Below are positions 40,328 to 53,423 of a stretch of DNA of 64,000 bases, one piece after another. The stretch comes from Cheilinus undulatus. Lineage: Eukaryota > Chordata > Actinopteri > Labriformes > Labridae. The stretch is from NCBI RefSeq assembly GCF_018320785.1, contig NC_054865.1:41605398-41669397 (forward strand), read 5' to 3'. Under the pieces are notes generated by a model, which saw only the letters and a list, made by a program, of their open reading frames with translations, was not told the DNA's origin and ran no database searches. Position numbers and translations under genes: made by a program. Positions within the stretch are counted from its first letter, which is position 1, and each line of letters starts with the position of its first letter.

Positions 40328-41120
40328 GTAAGAGGAGGACGAGGTCGATAACAGCTTAGAACTAAGCCTGTGTGTTTGCTACACTTTTACTCAGCGGTAA
40401 CTCTCCGTCAACGGAAACCAACTACAACTTATATGCTAGCTAGCTAATTAGCATACGGAGCAGGCTCGGTTCGGCCGAGCTAACACGTCTGATGGGTCGG
40501 TTGACTAGGCTGTGTTATCAACTAAACCATCCATGTTTTTGTGAAACAACAAGACAACACATTTGCGTGAGTAAGGGGCATCTACAAGGTGTATATAACG
40601 AGTATAAGATTTCGTTAAGGTTGTGAATTTTGCATCAGATTGATCAGACGGTGAGTCAAAGGGAGGCGTGTCCATCTCAAACAATGTTTTCATTCTGAGG
40701 CAGAGCCAGTGGACTCACCGTGAATCACATCCTGTATGTGTACACAAACACTACTGTCAATTATTGACTATCGATAGCAGTCATGCACAGGTGAATACAC
40801 AGACATATCTGTGTCGTTCATGTGCCCAATAACGGTTCAAAAAGTGATCAAAAACTGGTAGACAAATCTTTCTCTTCCTTTTCTGCATATCAGTGCTGTC
40901 TCCTAGACAAGACAAATATATTTAGCTGTCTCCTAAGTATTGAGCTAAATTGATTGAAATTTCATTAATGTAAGCACTCACCAGCCCCCTTATTATGAAT
41001 CTAAAACAGTATTTTAGAAAATAGTTTTATGTTTTTGAGAAGTTTGCAGTGGTGTATTTGTAATACAAACTGAATTACTAATCACATACTAATCACAACC
41101 TGAATGGGGGTAGAATTGCA

Positions 41121-41297
41121 ATTGTTATATTTTTAAGATATATTTTTGGCTTTTATGCCTTTATTTGTTGACAAGGATGGTGGATAGAATCAGAAACAGT
41201 GATGAGAGAGCAGGGGAGACACATGTAGGAAAGGAGTCACAGGCAAGACCTGATCCCGGGGTACACACACAGGGGCACCTGGCCACATGAGCGCCCC
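41121..41297 (-). mobile_element. tRNA-derived SINE in fbxl3 intron 1
   Basis: Read on the minus strand it starts TGGGGCGCTCATGTGGCCAG and ends in ATAAAGGCATAAAAGCC plus A/T-rich sequence, the same body as the copy at 17218. It is flanked by the duplication AGAATTGCA (41112-41120 and 41298-41306). Confidence 0.75.
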
Positions 41298-41719
41298 AGA
41301 ATTGCAGTCTTTCTGACAGTGTTAACAAAAACTAAGAAAGTACTTAAATCAATAAATCACACATTCAGAATAATTAGGGATGCACAGTATATCTGACACA
41401 ATGTAAAGATGTAAACATTTTTGCTGATAGTTAAAACTAATATTTTGGCTGTAAAAGTATGCCTATATCAGCTGTAAATATTGGTATTAACAAATAAGTT
41501 AGTGGAGTTTTAAGCTGGACCAACAGACCTACATCAGCCTGTAATCTGATTACTTTTAAGTTAATTAAAAATCATAATGAGCTCCTGATGAGTCTCATTG
41601 ATTTATTCAATAAATAAGAATGGCAAATATCATTATGAGTGTCAAAATATGATGATTTGCAGTTGTGGTCCATTTAGTATTGTTATCTATTTCATTTTTT
41701 ATTATATTATCAACAGGTG

Positions 41720-42015
41720 GTGCAGTGCTTAGTGTTGCCTCTCTGTCAGAAAGGGACATTTTTCTGGAGTTTGTATGTCCTTTCTGTACCTGTATGGGTT
41801 CTTTCTTGATACTCTGCTTCCTGGTTAACTGGTGACTCTGAAATGCCCATAGGTGTGAGTGTTAATGGGTCTGACTGATTTTTATCTCTAAATGTCAGCC
41901 CTGTTATCGACTGGTGATCAGTCAAGGCTGTACCCCACCTCATGCCCAGTAACAGCTGGGATCAGCTTCAGCTCCCGCAACCCTTAACAGGATAAGTGGT
42001 AAAGACGATGGATTG
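41720..42015 (+). mobile_element. Fish SINE-like repeat with tRNA-like head
   Basis: It begins GTGGTGCAGTGCTTAGTGTT, like the A-box part of a tRNA head. It continues with the conserved body (GGTTAACTGGTGACTCTGAA, GTAACAGCTGGGATCAGC) and ends AACAGGATAAGTGGTAAAGA plus a GATGGATTGATG tail. It is the same family as 14790-15025, diverged and inserted in fbxl3 intron 1. Confidence 0.6.
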
Positions 42016-42317
42016 ATGCAAGGATTATATTTTAAACATTTAATGGGCTAATAAACAAAATACTGGCAGCCTACCTGATCACAACACCAGTTATTGTGCA
42101 ACAAATTTGTTTATGTTCACAAATATGTATTCAATATGCATCAACCTAGCAGACTCGCTCTGCAAACATACTAACAGGATAAATGAGATAACATTCGGTT
42201 TGCTAAGCATGTCAGGTCTGTTGACGAAGAATCTCTGCATAAGTAATACTGCTAATGAAGAGTTCCTTCTCACATTAAGTTAACTCAGCCCTACCATCTG
42301 GATTTTGTTTACCCAGG

Positions 42318-45300
42318 ATGAAGCGTGCACTGAAAGGCAATAAGCAAGAGGACGGAGGTGGCACCAGCGGAGGGTCTCAGGAGACTCTTAAACGTTCCCG
42401 CAAGCAGAGGAGGGAGAAAGAATCTGAAGGGGAGGGAGCCCACTGGGAGTGTTTGCCTCAGGAGATTCTGCTCCACATCTTTCAGTACCTGCCTCTTCTA
42501 GATAGGGCTTACGCTTCTCAGGTGACCTTGTCTTTTTTTTTTTTTTTTAACCTCATCCTCAGTGGTCAGTGAGATGTTGTTTATAGCCTCTGCCAGCCTT
42601 GACGCAGGCCTTTATATATTTGTACTTAATTAAAAATCAAATAGACAATGGGTCTGCTTGAAATAATGAGGCAGGCTTTAATTCAAGAGGGCAGTTATTA
42701 ATAGACAGTGTGGGGGAGATGAATAAACAAACACTCATACCTGGTGTGTTTTTCCACTCAAGTCTTTTAAGGCCACTGCCCTCGGGTAGATCAATACTTT
42801 TATCTCTCACATGTGAGTCACTTTTTCTAAGCTAAGCTTATTATAAGTAACTCACATTTTTGCTAATGGAAAAGAATTGCTAAATTGAATAAAATTTAAT
42901 AACTTTATAAGATTTAGTGAGTCTTATGTTTTTTAACTAGGAGGGAGGGGTGGGCAATATATAGATTTTTTTGTAGATATATTGATTTTATTTTCAAGTA
43001 AAATAATGAGTAAAAAAATTTGTTTATATCAATATAATTTATTTTGTGTTAAAATAACCTCATATGTTTCTCCTGACTTCATTTGGAAATTGATTAGTGC
43101 ACTTTTGAATGAAATGATCCTAAAACAAAAAAGATGCCAAAGCTAATGTTCACTTAAGGATTGTTTACAATAAGAACCACTAAACTGATATGCTTTTTGA
43201 CCACAAGATAATGCCATTTTATTTCATTTTAAGTAGTATATATATATATAGAATTAAAATCAAATGATACCAGTAGCACAATAATTGAAAAAGAGGCCCA
43301 ATAATGCAAGAGAGCCTTGTTGCAGACATCAGACATCCATAAATGCATGGACACCTGATTATTTATAAATGCATGTGAGTTACCTACTATTTTTTTTTAA
43401 ACTTGAGGTGTCTTTTCACTAAAACTGAACTCCATAAGATGTATGTACTATACAGTAAGCCAATGTCTGATTGTTGTGGATACATTTTCCATTTTGAGAG
43501 AGAAAAGACTTTTTAAAAGTGGATCATGCTGCTTTGGGTTCCTGGAATTGGTCCGTACTTTTAAGACAGGTTTTCTCTATCAGTTTATGAAATTCATAAT
43601 TGGATTTGTTTCACACATCCATCTTGAAAACCACTCATAGACTGTGTTTGGGAAAAGGCAGAGCCTTTGAAAATAAACTCGAAGGATGATTGGATAAAGG
43701 TTCCGTCACATCTTTACAATCTTACTCCTGGTTGGTCCTGTCACTTTCTTACAGGGCCCAGTCTGTTTAGATGGTAGCTTTGCAAGATGGATTCATCAGT
43801 GAGAAACACGTAAATGGGTGAATCCATCTGCTTTCATTCATTCGTCCAAATGAAATGTTAGTTTATTATTGATTATTTTCACCTTATGGAGTTCAGTTTT
43901 TCATGAAAAGACCCTTCAATGAAAAATAGATAGCAGGACACTGATGTGACAATGTCTGATGATATCTGCAGCCAGGTGCTTCTCAGATGGGCAATTTATA
44001 GTTTTCTTATCTTAATTGCACAAATATGTTTGCAGCTTTGAGAAAGTGTGTGGAACTGGCGAAGAGCAAGGGTTGCCAACATATATGTGCAAGTTAGACA
44101 TTAATCTGTCTTTTGGTTAACTATATGGCTCAGATCATCTTTGCATTTTCATACCACCATTCATAGAACTAATATAGAATCAATAATTTTTAACTAGGGC
44201 TGTCAGAGACATTTTAAACATATTTAATCTCACAACTATCATAGTTAACTTTTAATCAGTCATTTTTTAATCGCACCATTTTTATCTTTTCTAAATATAC
44301 CATACAGGAATATTTCTCGAGATTTGAGTATCCTTATAACATGAGCAGAAAAAAGGCTTTTTTTAGCAAATGTTTGTTCATGGCAGCAACCCAGAACAAT
44401 GACAGATAATGTCCCAAAAAAAAACAACAAGAAAATTAGCGCTTTTGGTTTCTGCCAAACATTAAGAAGTGGCAGCATGATGAGGTGCCACATGAAAAAA
44501 AACCTCTATGTTCTGAGATGTGAATATTGCACATACGGACATTGCTGGAAAAGGATACATCGTTCATCTCAAGTAAGGTTCGTAGTCATTGCTGAAAAGT
44601 ACAAGTAACTCGAATCTAATTTAGAATTATCTGTCTTTACCACAGGTATGCCGTGGCTGGAACCAGGCCTTTCACATGCCAGAGCTGTGGCGTTGTTTTG
44701 AGTTTGAGCTCAACCAGCCAGCCAGCTCATACCTGAAGGCCACACACCCAGACCTCATAAAACAGATCATCAAGAGGCATGCCAATCACCTGCAGTATGT
44801 CAGCTTTAAGGTATGCACGGGGTCTGTGGTTAGAAAGGTTAAGTGTATAGTGAAGTGAATACTTAATGCTTTGTTCTCTGTGCTCTTTAGGTGGACAGCA
44901 GCAGAGAGTCTGCAGAGGCAGCGTGCGACATCCTCTCTCAGCTTGTCAACTGTTCTTTGAAAACATTAGGGCTCATCTCAACAGCCAGGCCCAGCTTCAT
45001 GGAGCTACCCAAGGTAAGTGTCAACAAGATTAATCTATTTGTCATATCTATCTGCAGGTAAAGCATGTAGAGTTTTTTTAAAGGCTAATGTAGAAAATGC
45101 AACTGGTCTGAAAATACACTCTTCACAGTCCACAAATGTAAGAACTTTACATACAAGCTAAAAATATTGCACCAACTAGGGCTGACACCTTCCACTTGGG
45201 TGTTGGTTGATGAGCTGATCAATGAACTGTACTCCAACCTAAATCTTATTGGTTGTACAGTCACCCATGGGGTTAGAAGTAAGATGCATATACAGTCAAG

Positions 45301-47293
45301 GGAGACCTGCTAACTGCAGAGAGAGCTGATACAAATGTGAAGTAGAGCTGTAAAGAAAACCTTCAGATAGCTTTATACGTCAGTAAAACCATCTTTTAGA
45401 TCCACCATGTATACAAAAGAAAACAGAGGACTTAATGTGTCTCTCCTTGACTTTCTTCAACAGTCTCACTTCATCTCAGCCCTAACGGTGGTGTTTGTCA
45501 ACTCCAAATCCCTGTCTTCCCTGAAGATTGATGACACCCCTGTCGATGACCCCTCCCTCAAAGTCCTGGTGGCCAATAACAGTGACACCCTCAAGCTGCT
45601 GAAGATGAGCAGCTGCCCTCATGTTTCACCTGCAGGTAGAGACAAGCAGAAGGAATGACAGTTATTAGGAGATTTTTTTTTGGGGGGGGGGGTAGCCTTT
45701 TATTTTGATAGGACAGCTGAAGAGAGATGGGAAATATGGAAAGAGTGAGAGAAGAGTGGACACTAGCCTCTATATATGGACATCTGCTCTACCAACTGGG
45801 CTAATTTGATGCCCAGTTATTAGAAATATCAATTGTGATTAATCTCAGATTTTCTGTTCTTAATCGCAATGAATCACATTCTTCTTGTCACATTTTAAAA
45901 TTCCTCTATTTTTGAATTTTTAAATGTGATTTTTTTTACTGTCTTAAACTGAAGGTAATTGATTTCCTGTTTGGATTCAGACCTGTCTTTAATATGTGGA
46001 TCAAAGATTAGAATATTAACTTAACTATGGAAAGAGGAGCTTGTTACGGATTGAGAAGGAAAGAAGAGAGGGGTTAAAAGGTAAATGTTTGATATCACAA
46101 GATGTAGATGACACTGAGCCTTCTGTGAGTATTTTATAGTGATATGAGACAGTAAGGTGCAATGGTGGAGGACTTACTTTGCATCACTGTGGCTGAAAGG
46201 AGATCATAATTAATAGTGATTATCAGATTAATCTTGGTATTCCCTGGTTAGGAGGTGGTGGGGCTGCCTGAAACAGTTCATATCTGAAACAGTTGTCACC
46301 ACTGTGATATTTGTAGCAGTTAGACCTGAACAGGGAGGGGGGAACAGTAGAAAAGGATTAAAGTAGCAAATTTTAGGCAGTCAAAAAGGTAAATGGGTCA
46401 TAAAGACTTTGAAGACTAATGTTAATGGGAGTGTGCATTATTAATAATAGGGTGTTTCTCTGAATAGTGGAGCTACACTGACTTTACACATCTTAAATGT
46501 TATGGTTAAAAAGGCAACAGTAAGTCTAATAAGCGCAGGAAGAAAAAAAGGACATTTTAAAAACAACAGTGCCTGTTGTATTTCTGTGCTCAGCCTTGAA
46601 CAGGCTGTGCAGACCTACAGTCTCCTTTAATTTACTTTCCTTCCTTTCTCAGGCATCCTGTGTGTGGCTGATCAGTGTCACGGCCTCCGAGAACTGGCCC
46701 TGAACTACCATTTGCTTAGTGATGAACTTCTTATCGCCCTCTCCTCAGAGAAGCATGTCCACCTTGAGCACCTTCGCATCGATGTGATCAGCGAGAATCC
46801 AGGCCAACAGTTCCACAGCATCAAGAAGAGCAGCTGGGACGCCATGGTGCGACACTCCCCTAAATTCAACCTGGTCATGTACTTCTTCCTCTACGAGGAC
46901 GAGTTTGGCCCTTTCTTCCGCGATGAGATCCCTGTCACACATCTGTACTTCGGACGCTCCGTCAGCAAAGACGTGCTGGGCCGCGTGGGGCTCACCTGCC
47001 CGCGTCTCGTGGAGCTGGTGGTGTGTGCCAACGGGCTGCGGCCGCTTGACGAGGAGCTGATTCGCATCGCCCAGCGCTGCACGGAGCTGTCAGCCATCGG
47101 ATTGGGAGAGTGCGAGGTGTCCTGCAGCGCTTTTGTGGAGTTTGTGAAGATGTGCGGCGACAGACTGACACAGCTATCCATCATGGAGGAGGTGCTGGTT
47201 CCAGATCACCGCTATGGGCTGGACGACATCCACTGGGAGGTGTCAAAGCATTTGGGGCGCGTCTGGTTCCCAGATATGATGCCTACCTGGTAA
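42318..47293 (+). CDS. fbxl3: fbxl3, F-box/LRR protein 3, 5 coding exons
   Basis: FBXL3 is the substrate receptor of an SCF ubiquitin ligase that binds CRY1 and CRY2 and targets them for degradation, setting circadian period; it acts mainly in the nucleus. Coding exons: 42318-42521 (acceptor at 42316), 44646-44810, 44891-45013, 45464-45635, 46653-47293; 1305 nt, 434 residues (human 428). A lysine- and arginine-rich N-terminus is followed by the F-box ([20 protein letters not shown], residues about 43-62), then leucine-rich repeats nearly identical to human FBXL3 (for example [20 protein letters not shown] and [20 protein letters not shown]). The C-terminus PDMMPTW keeps the terminal tryptophan that enters the cryptochrome FAD pocket in the known mammalian complex. 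FBXL21 is the nearest alternative, but identity favours FBXL3. Whether this is the a or b teleost copy cannot be told. The last exon is GC-richer than the rest. Confidence 0.95.
45669..45813 (-). mobile_element. tRNA-derived SINE in fbxl3 intron 5
   Basis: On the minus strand the head GCCCAGTTGGTAGAGCAGAT is a clear tRNA A-box region, and the element ends in a C run and A-rich tail. The duplication CAGTTATTAG flanks it at 45659-45668 and 45814-45823. The B box is degraded. Confidence 0.75.
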
Positions 47294-47740
47294 AGCTTGG
47301 GGAGTAGATTTAAGTCGTGTCCAGAATTTTTGAGTGTGTCTGAATGTGTGTTTATTGAAAACACCCCTCATCTCTCTTCTGTTTTAAAGAAACAGTATGT
47401 TTATACGCTTGTCTCCCTAAATTTACAAAGACTTACATCTCTTATTGTTTTGAGAGAGGAAACAGGAGTCTTGATTCCAATCCCTTCTGCCGTTTCATAT
47501 ATATGATTTTTATATTTATATTGTATTTATATCTAAATGTATTTGTCTCTTGTCACAGCATGTAGCACCTTGTTCTGTAGATGTTAAGGTGCCACATCAT
47601 GCAGATGTAGTGTGTACAGATAATTTAGGGGTCACACTCTAATAAGGGGATGAACAAGAATGTCCTGAGAAAATTAAATGAGTTTTTCATGTGCCCACAA
47701 GGAAATACAGGCAGATAAATAAAAATTTCACCATATCATG
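47294..47740 (+). other. fbxl3: fbxl3 3' untranslated region (probable, proximal)
   Basis: This follows the TAA at 47291-47293. The first AATAAA is at 47718-47723. A longer 3' UTR reaching further right cannot be excluded, because several kilobases downstream hold no other gene. Confidence 0.4.
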
Positions 47741-48118
47741 ATCATAACTAAACCCTTCAAACAAACAACAATGCTGAGGAGTTTAAAGAGTCACTTCAGT
47801 GATATTTAGCTACTTCACTTAACAGCTGACTCAGTCTGACTGTATAGGGAGTGTTCATAGACTAGAGCAGAGATCACAAAACTAAAGCAAGACTTTCATG
47901 TTGAACATGTTGATTTTGGCCTCTTCTCGTTGTTTTGACCTTTAATATTTTGTCTCTTTTAAATGTCTTTGAATGTTGCTTAGTGACAGCATCTTATTTT
48001 TCAAATGGCACCGCCTCTTTCTGTGTCCTGTTTTATAAACGGACAAAACTGAAGGTAGTTTCATCCTTCAGCGCTTTGTGAAGGTGGTGCTCTTAAGTGA
48101 CTTTTGCCATAATCATCT

Positions 48119-48181
48119 TCGTCTGTATATACTGTATATACTTATAAATATATATGTATATATATATATATATATATAAAG
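48119..48181. repeat. TA-rich dinucleotide microsatellite
   Basis: TATATACTGTATATAC is followed by a run of TA repeats, interrupted once by GTATAT. It is a low-complexity tract that could form a hairpin. Confidence 0.7.
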
Positions 48182-51100
48182 AAGAGTGATGTTTGAACAT
48201 ATTTTTGTGTTAAATGTACAGCAGCTATATTTCTGCATTGCCTAACCCCTATTCCTAATGTAACTCTTAAGATCTGATTTCAATCGGTTAGTATTTAAAT
48301 AGCACCAAGTTTATCTCATGACACTTTACATAGAGCTGACGTAGATGATACGCTTTATATTTTTATTGACTGATGCACTTTTACTCTAATGAAGGATCTG
48401 TGTTAAGCATGATTAGCTGCAAAGTCATAAGGGGTGACAGATTTTTTTAAAGCTATATATAGGTAAATGTCACTTGTTTTCATTAATCTGTTGATTTAAC
48501 TGGACTTCTATTGGCTGTTTTATTAATAACTTTAGACACACAAAAGCATTCTGGGTAGCTTCCTGGGCAAATTAAAGCTGATTTTAAGCACAAATGTTCA
48601 GCATCCAAGAAGTCTTAAAAGTCAGTAGTTTACCTAGGAATTATATATCATGGGTTAGTGTGTATAAAACATACATTGTACATTATATAATCAGTTTTCT
48701 GTCTAAATTTAACTCAGATGTATGAAGTCTGACAAATTAATGTTAGTACAGGGTTGCACCTTTTTGATCGTTGTACTCTTTAAAACAATTAGCTGCCCTA
48801 AAACTGATTTTAAACTCTAACTATTGGGCTTTTATGATTTAGTCCCAGATCATATTTTGATGTTGTGGTAAAGCTTTTCAGTGCCACATCCTGTATAAAC
48901 TGAGGCACTGTGTTTAAATGTATTTGTTCAAAACATGTAAAGAGCTAATGTTAATGGTGAAGCCCTGTAGACGGACAGTGTGTGGCAGCTGAATGTTGAT
49001 GTAAATGAATATATAAATGTTTATGTCTCACTATTGTTTCAAGAATAATGGCAGAACAATGTCCAGTGGTGGGCTTATCAAGGATATGTTTGCCTGTGCA
49101 ATGATAAGACTTGTAAACCTTCAAGTTCAGTTAATTTTTTTTTGTTTCAGTCTTGATTTTCATCCCCTTTTGTCTATTTTGTTGGCAAACTTTAATTGAA
49201 AAAGAGCATTTCTTCTGTTATCTCTCTCTAATTGGGACTCATGTCTTAATTTTCTGTGTCGGACTTAATCTTTTACTGCCAGAACATTTTATTGTTATTT
49301 ATAAAACCAAGCCATCTGCTGGGTTATATTAACTGCATTTGTATTCAGTGCTTATAGATGGTTATTGTAACATTCAAGGAGAGGCTGAGTAAGGTGTGAT
49401 GTTTTTATATAGAGAGTACAGTGACATTGTCTTGTTTTTATGTCAGCTGAGCCCAGCTGCTCTGTACTTACCAGATTTATGGGGAAGTATCCCACTTGTA
49501 CTTTTCCCAAAGATGTGTAATGTTTAAGTAAAGCTAATAGACACATTAAAAACCTACCTGTTTGAATCATGATGGTGCAACGTTTTAAGTTTGTCTCAAC
49601 ATTTTAACAGAGCTCAACAGAAGATAGCAGGTCTTTGCTTGGAGGATCCACAAAACTTTGCAAACCATGTAGAGAACTGTCTAAAAAGTAAGGAATACAT
49701 TGAAAAATTAATCAAAAACAGATTTTCATGTTGAAATACATGTTATTTCAATCAGGATAGACTTAATACCAGTTAAACAATGAATTATTTTTTAATTTAA
49801 AATTTGGGATTGTTTGTGATTATGAAACGTCTTTGGTGACTTTAAGACTCCATCGTGATGTTTTAGTGAACTTGAAGGGGTAGTGGGGCTGACAGCATAC
49901 CTCCATGTGGAGTCTAGACACTGATGGCGGTGATGGAAGAGGAGGAGAGGATGAGGAATGGAACTCTGAGGAGCTTGACCCAGACACTGATCAGATGGCT
50001 TGGAAGTAGCAATGAAGGGATGCAGGCTGCACAGAGGAGCTGCACCGAGACACCGATGAGATGTAATGGAGGTGGCTGGGGTGGAGGAGGGTTGCAGTGG
50101 TCACAATGAAACGACTGACTGCAGAGGAGAGGAGAACAGATTTTAAAATATGACAGCAGCAGGGTGATTGGGTTGAGAGAGGACGTGGTAGAACGGGAAT
50201 GGCTCAGATTGTGAGTAGATGCCTGTACCAGCTGATCAACAGAGCGAGAAAAGGGAGACATATGAGTGAGTGATTGCAGATGGATGAATGGAGTCTGCTG
50301 CTTGAACTTGTACAAAGCTTCATTGTTTAAAATTAAGATGTTTGAGTGGCAATTTTCCTTATTTTATATCTAAAAAGTCAACTTCGCTGAAACCAACTTC
50401 AATGGCATAAGTCAAATTCATTCTGTTATTCCATCTTTTCTAAAAGGCCTTAATGCATGTCTTTTGCTTTGTAGTGGGCCCATGCAGGCTCCTTTTCTCT
50501 TTAAGATATGTCAAATATGTTATGGTTATCAGCTGCTATTTGTTTATAGTGACAAAAAATAAATTTACACCATTTACTGGTAACAGAAAACACACCTCTA
50601 CCTAGGATAAATATGAAAAGTTCCTTTAGCCTGCCAAAAGGTTCAGAAAAAGCTTTAAAGTGTCTAGAAAATGGGCCATTGAGGAGAAACCGGATAGATT
50701 GCACTAAAATACAAGTAAATGTTATTTATACTGCACTTACCTCTAAGCAGAAAGCTTTCTGCGAAGGTATATAAACAAGTGCAAAATGAGGACATAAAAA
50801 CAGACGCGAGCAAGTGAGGACAGATTCAAATAATAGCTCCATTAAGTGAAGTCAGCTAAAAGATATAAGTTGAGCGCTGTCTTCTCTTCCACCCACAACT
50901 CATTAAATTTTTAAGTCTTTAAGGATTTAAAAGGTTAAGAAGTGATATTTCTTACATGGGGAATGTGCTGGGAGAGCTTCAGGTATGGATCGAGAGCTGA
51001 CGGTGTTACTAAAATCTACTTAATTTATTAATCAAAATGCAGTTTTGCAAAGTTCACCAGGTATATCGGTTTCAACAGCTTTTTATATAGAAAATAAATG

Positions 51101-51899
51101 AAAAAACATAAAACTTTCTATTGAGCATAATCTTCAAACAATTCTGTGGTAAAACAATTTTTTTGTGCTGTCTGCTGTCAGACAGACTAAAAGCAAACAT
51201 AGAAAAAGTCTACAAGAAAAAGCTCATGCTTGGCTTTACTGTTGAAGTTGCTGAGATCAAGACACCTGACTTTGTCTCTTTTTATTGGGGTAATAAAGTT
51301 TAACATGTATCCAACCCCCTGCACAGGTGTTTTTATGTGTGTTTGTCAGGTCATTTATTATAACTAGATTAGACTTCTGAGGACAGTAAATGTGCAGGAA
51401 GTTTCCCGTTTGACATCTCCTTGATTGTCTTTTTAAGTGCTGTTAGTTTGATGAATTAAGCAATACCTTTTAAAATTGTCTTAATGTTATGGTGTTTGGA
51501 GAATTCAGTAAAGCACAGTGCTCCTCCTGTATGGGCCTGTAGGGCCTTTAAATTAACAGCAACCTGGTGTATGTGTGTTTGCCTCTGAGAAGAGGGAGAT
51601 GAGATTTGTGAGTCAATTTACCTAAATGAGTAATGTTGAACAGCCAGGAAACTTTGTCTGTGGCAAATATTTTAATAATATCTTCTCTTCTGAGGGCATT
51701 TAACTGGCAGACTAACTTTATAAGAAAAGCGGATTTATGGGTCCACATAAACAATCACTGCTGTTTGTAAATGTTAACATACAGCACTTTTTACAGATGG
51801 TCTGTTTCAAACTTATTAAAAAAATATGTGCTGCATTTGCAGTTCACAAAAGTCTGGATCTACAGCTCGATAACCCTCTAGGATGTTTGACCCTTTAAT
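48182..51899. other. Intergenic, no gene recognised
   Basis: Neither strand shows a supported exon. A 133-codon open frame on the minus strand at 49914-50315 is rich in S, L and P and has no family motif or clear splice context. Confidence 0.4.
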
Positions 51900-52400
51900 T
51901 GTTTTTATAAATCAATCACAGTCAATATAACTTTGCTTTTTTGATAAACAAAAATGTCAGAGTGAAAACATATTTCTACAGAGAAATGCCAATTAAACAA
52001 AAATATTTCAGGGAAAATAAATGACTGCATGAATATTCACCCTCTTTAAAATGACTGACCTAATTCAACAGAGGTCCAACCAGCTGATGCTAGTATTCTC
52101 ACAATTCGTGAAATGGGGATCACCTGAGTGCAGTGAATGTATCCCAAGTGATTAGAGTAAGAAACCTGTGTCTGGAAGATCCAGTCCCTGGTTAATCAGG
52201 ATTCCTGGCTACCATCACACCATGAGGACAAAAGAACACTCCAAGCAACTCAGAGAAAAAGTTATTAAAAAAGTACAAGTCAGGGGATGGATGCAAAAAA
52301 AAAAAAAAAAAAAAAATCCAAGGCACTGAGCATCCCCAAGAGTTCAGTTAAATCCATCATTAAGAAATGGAAGGAATATAGCGCATGTTTAAAGTGAATG
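51900..52400 (+). mobile_element. Tc1-like transposon fragment (5' part)
   Basis: Phrases such as ACCATGAGGACAAAAGAACA, CACTCCAAGCAACTCAGAGA and AAATCCATCATTAAGAAATG correspond to the start of a fish Tc1-like transposase: MRTKEHSKQLREKVIKK, and later a piece like SIPKSSVKSIIKKWKEY, parts of the DNA-binding helix-turn-helix. An A run at 52295-52316 interrupts it and the catalytic half is absent. The left boundary is uncertain. Confidence 0.65.
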
Positions 52401-53423
52401 GTGAATGCTGTTACTTTCCCCCCCAGAAACACCTTATTTTTAATGAGACTGCTAATGGGAAAACTAACAAAAACTGCACAAAGAACAAAATGATGTTAAA
52501 AATAAAGGGATAATTGATTTCAAAAGATGGCAGGGGATCATAGTTTCAGGCTACCACTCACTAATTCTGTCAGAAGGATGCATTTATAATTTGACCCAAA
52601 ACAAAAATGGTGTGTGTCACTAGATAATAGGTGTTGAAAAAAAAGTATAATGTTTATTTATTTTCCCACTAAAACTCATACAGGCACTCAGATGGGAGCA
52701 GCGATCACAGTCGCCCCAAGTTGATCAAAGAGCAGGTTTCTGTGGGGAAAAATCACCTTATGAACAAATTTAGAATAAAGTCAACTTGAATGACTTAAAG
52801 TGGATATAAACAAATCAACTTCCAGTGAGTCCCTCTTTGAACCACCTGTGCACGTGAGCAAGCATAGTTGGCGTTAAAAATATGGCTTGTTATGAGTAAT
52901 TTTCTTTAATACAATAAACCATTCTTGCAAAATTACATATTCTATCTTTCATTTGCTTTCAAAACATTTTTACATGCAACACTGTCTTTATGCTAGGCAC
53001 CCAAGGTGTCATTCTAAAATCGCCACTGGCTGGGCCTCATTCATTTTATTGGTTCAGAGACCCTCAGTGCGCTAACGTGTCTACAGTCCCATACATTTTA
53101 TGTGTGCCCCCAAGTATCAACTGTTTTATGGGACAGTCCCATCTGTGATACAGCGGGATGAAGCTCAGTAAAGTCTAGTAAAGTTTATTGAACCTTTAGT
53201 GTGTCATATTTTAGAGAAGGGGGTGATGTCAAACGTCCATGGACACTCCCTGAGTGGGTGGCCTGAGCCCCGCTGCCAGCTCAGCTACGTTGAAGGCGGC
53301 TCTCTTGGGAGGGGACGACACGGCGCTAGAGAAGTCTGGGATCCCCTGAAAACTTTCAGCAACAGAAACACCCTGTATGTGTGTTTATTAGCCTCGTTTC
53401 TTCATCCATCGTGGTAGTAGGTG
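52401..53423 (+). promoter_or_regulatory. lims1: Upstream region and 5' leader of lims1
   Basis: The last 200 bp before the lims1 ATG are GC-richer (GGAGGGGACGACACGGCGC). An in-frame TAG at 53418-53420 lies two codons upstream of the ATG. The remainder to the left shows nothing specific. Confidence 0.4.

Noticed and set aside
42946-43000. GGGGTGGGCAATATATAG, similar to some hAT element ends.
   Set aside because: No matching opposite end or duplication was found within reach.
49914-50315. 133-codon minus-strand open frame.
   Set aside because: Composition is S/L/P-rich, with no known motif, no splice sites that extend it, and a low-complexity GGAGG-rich opposite strand.
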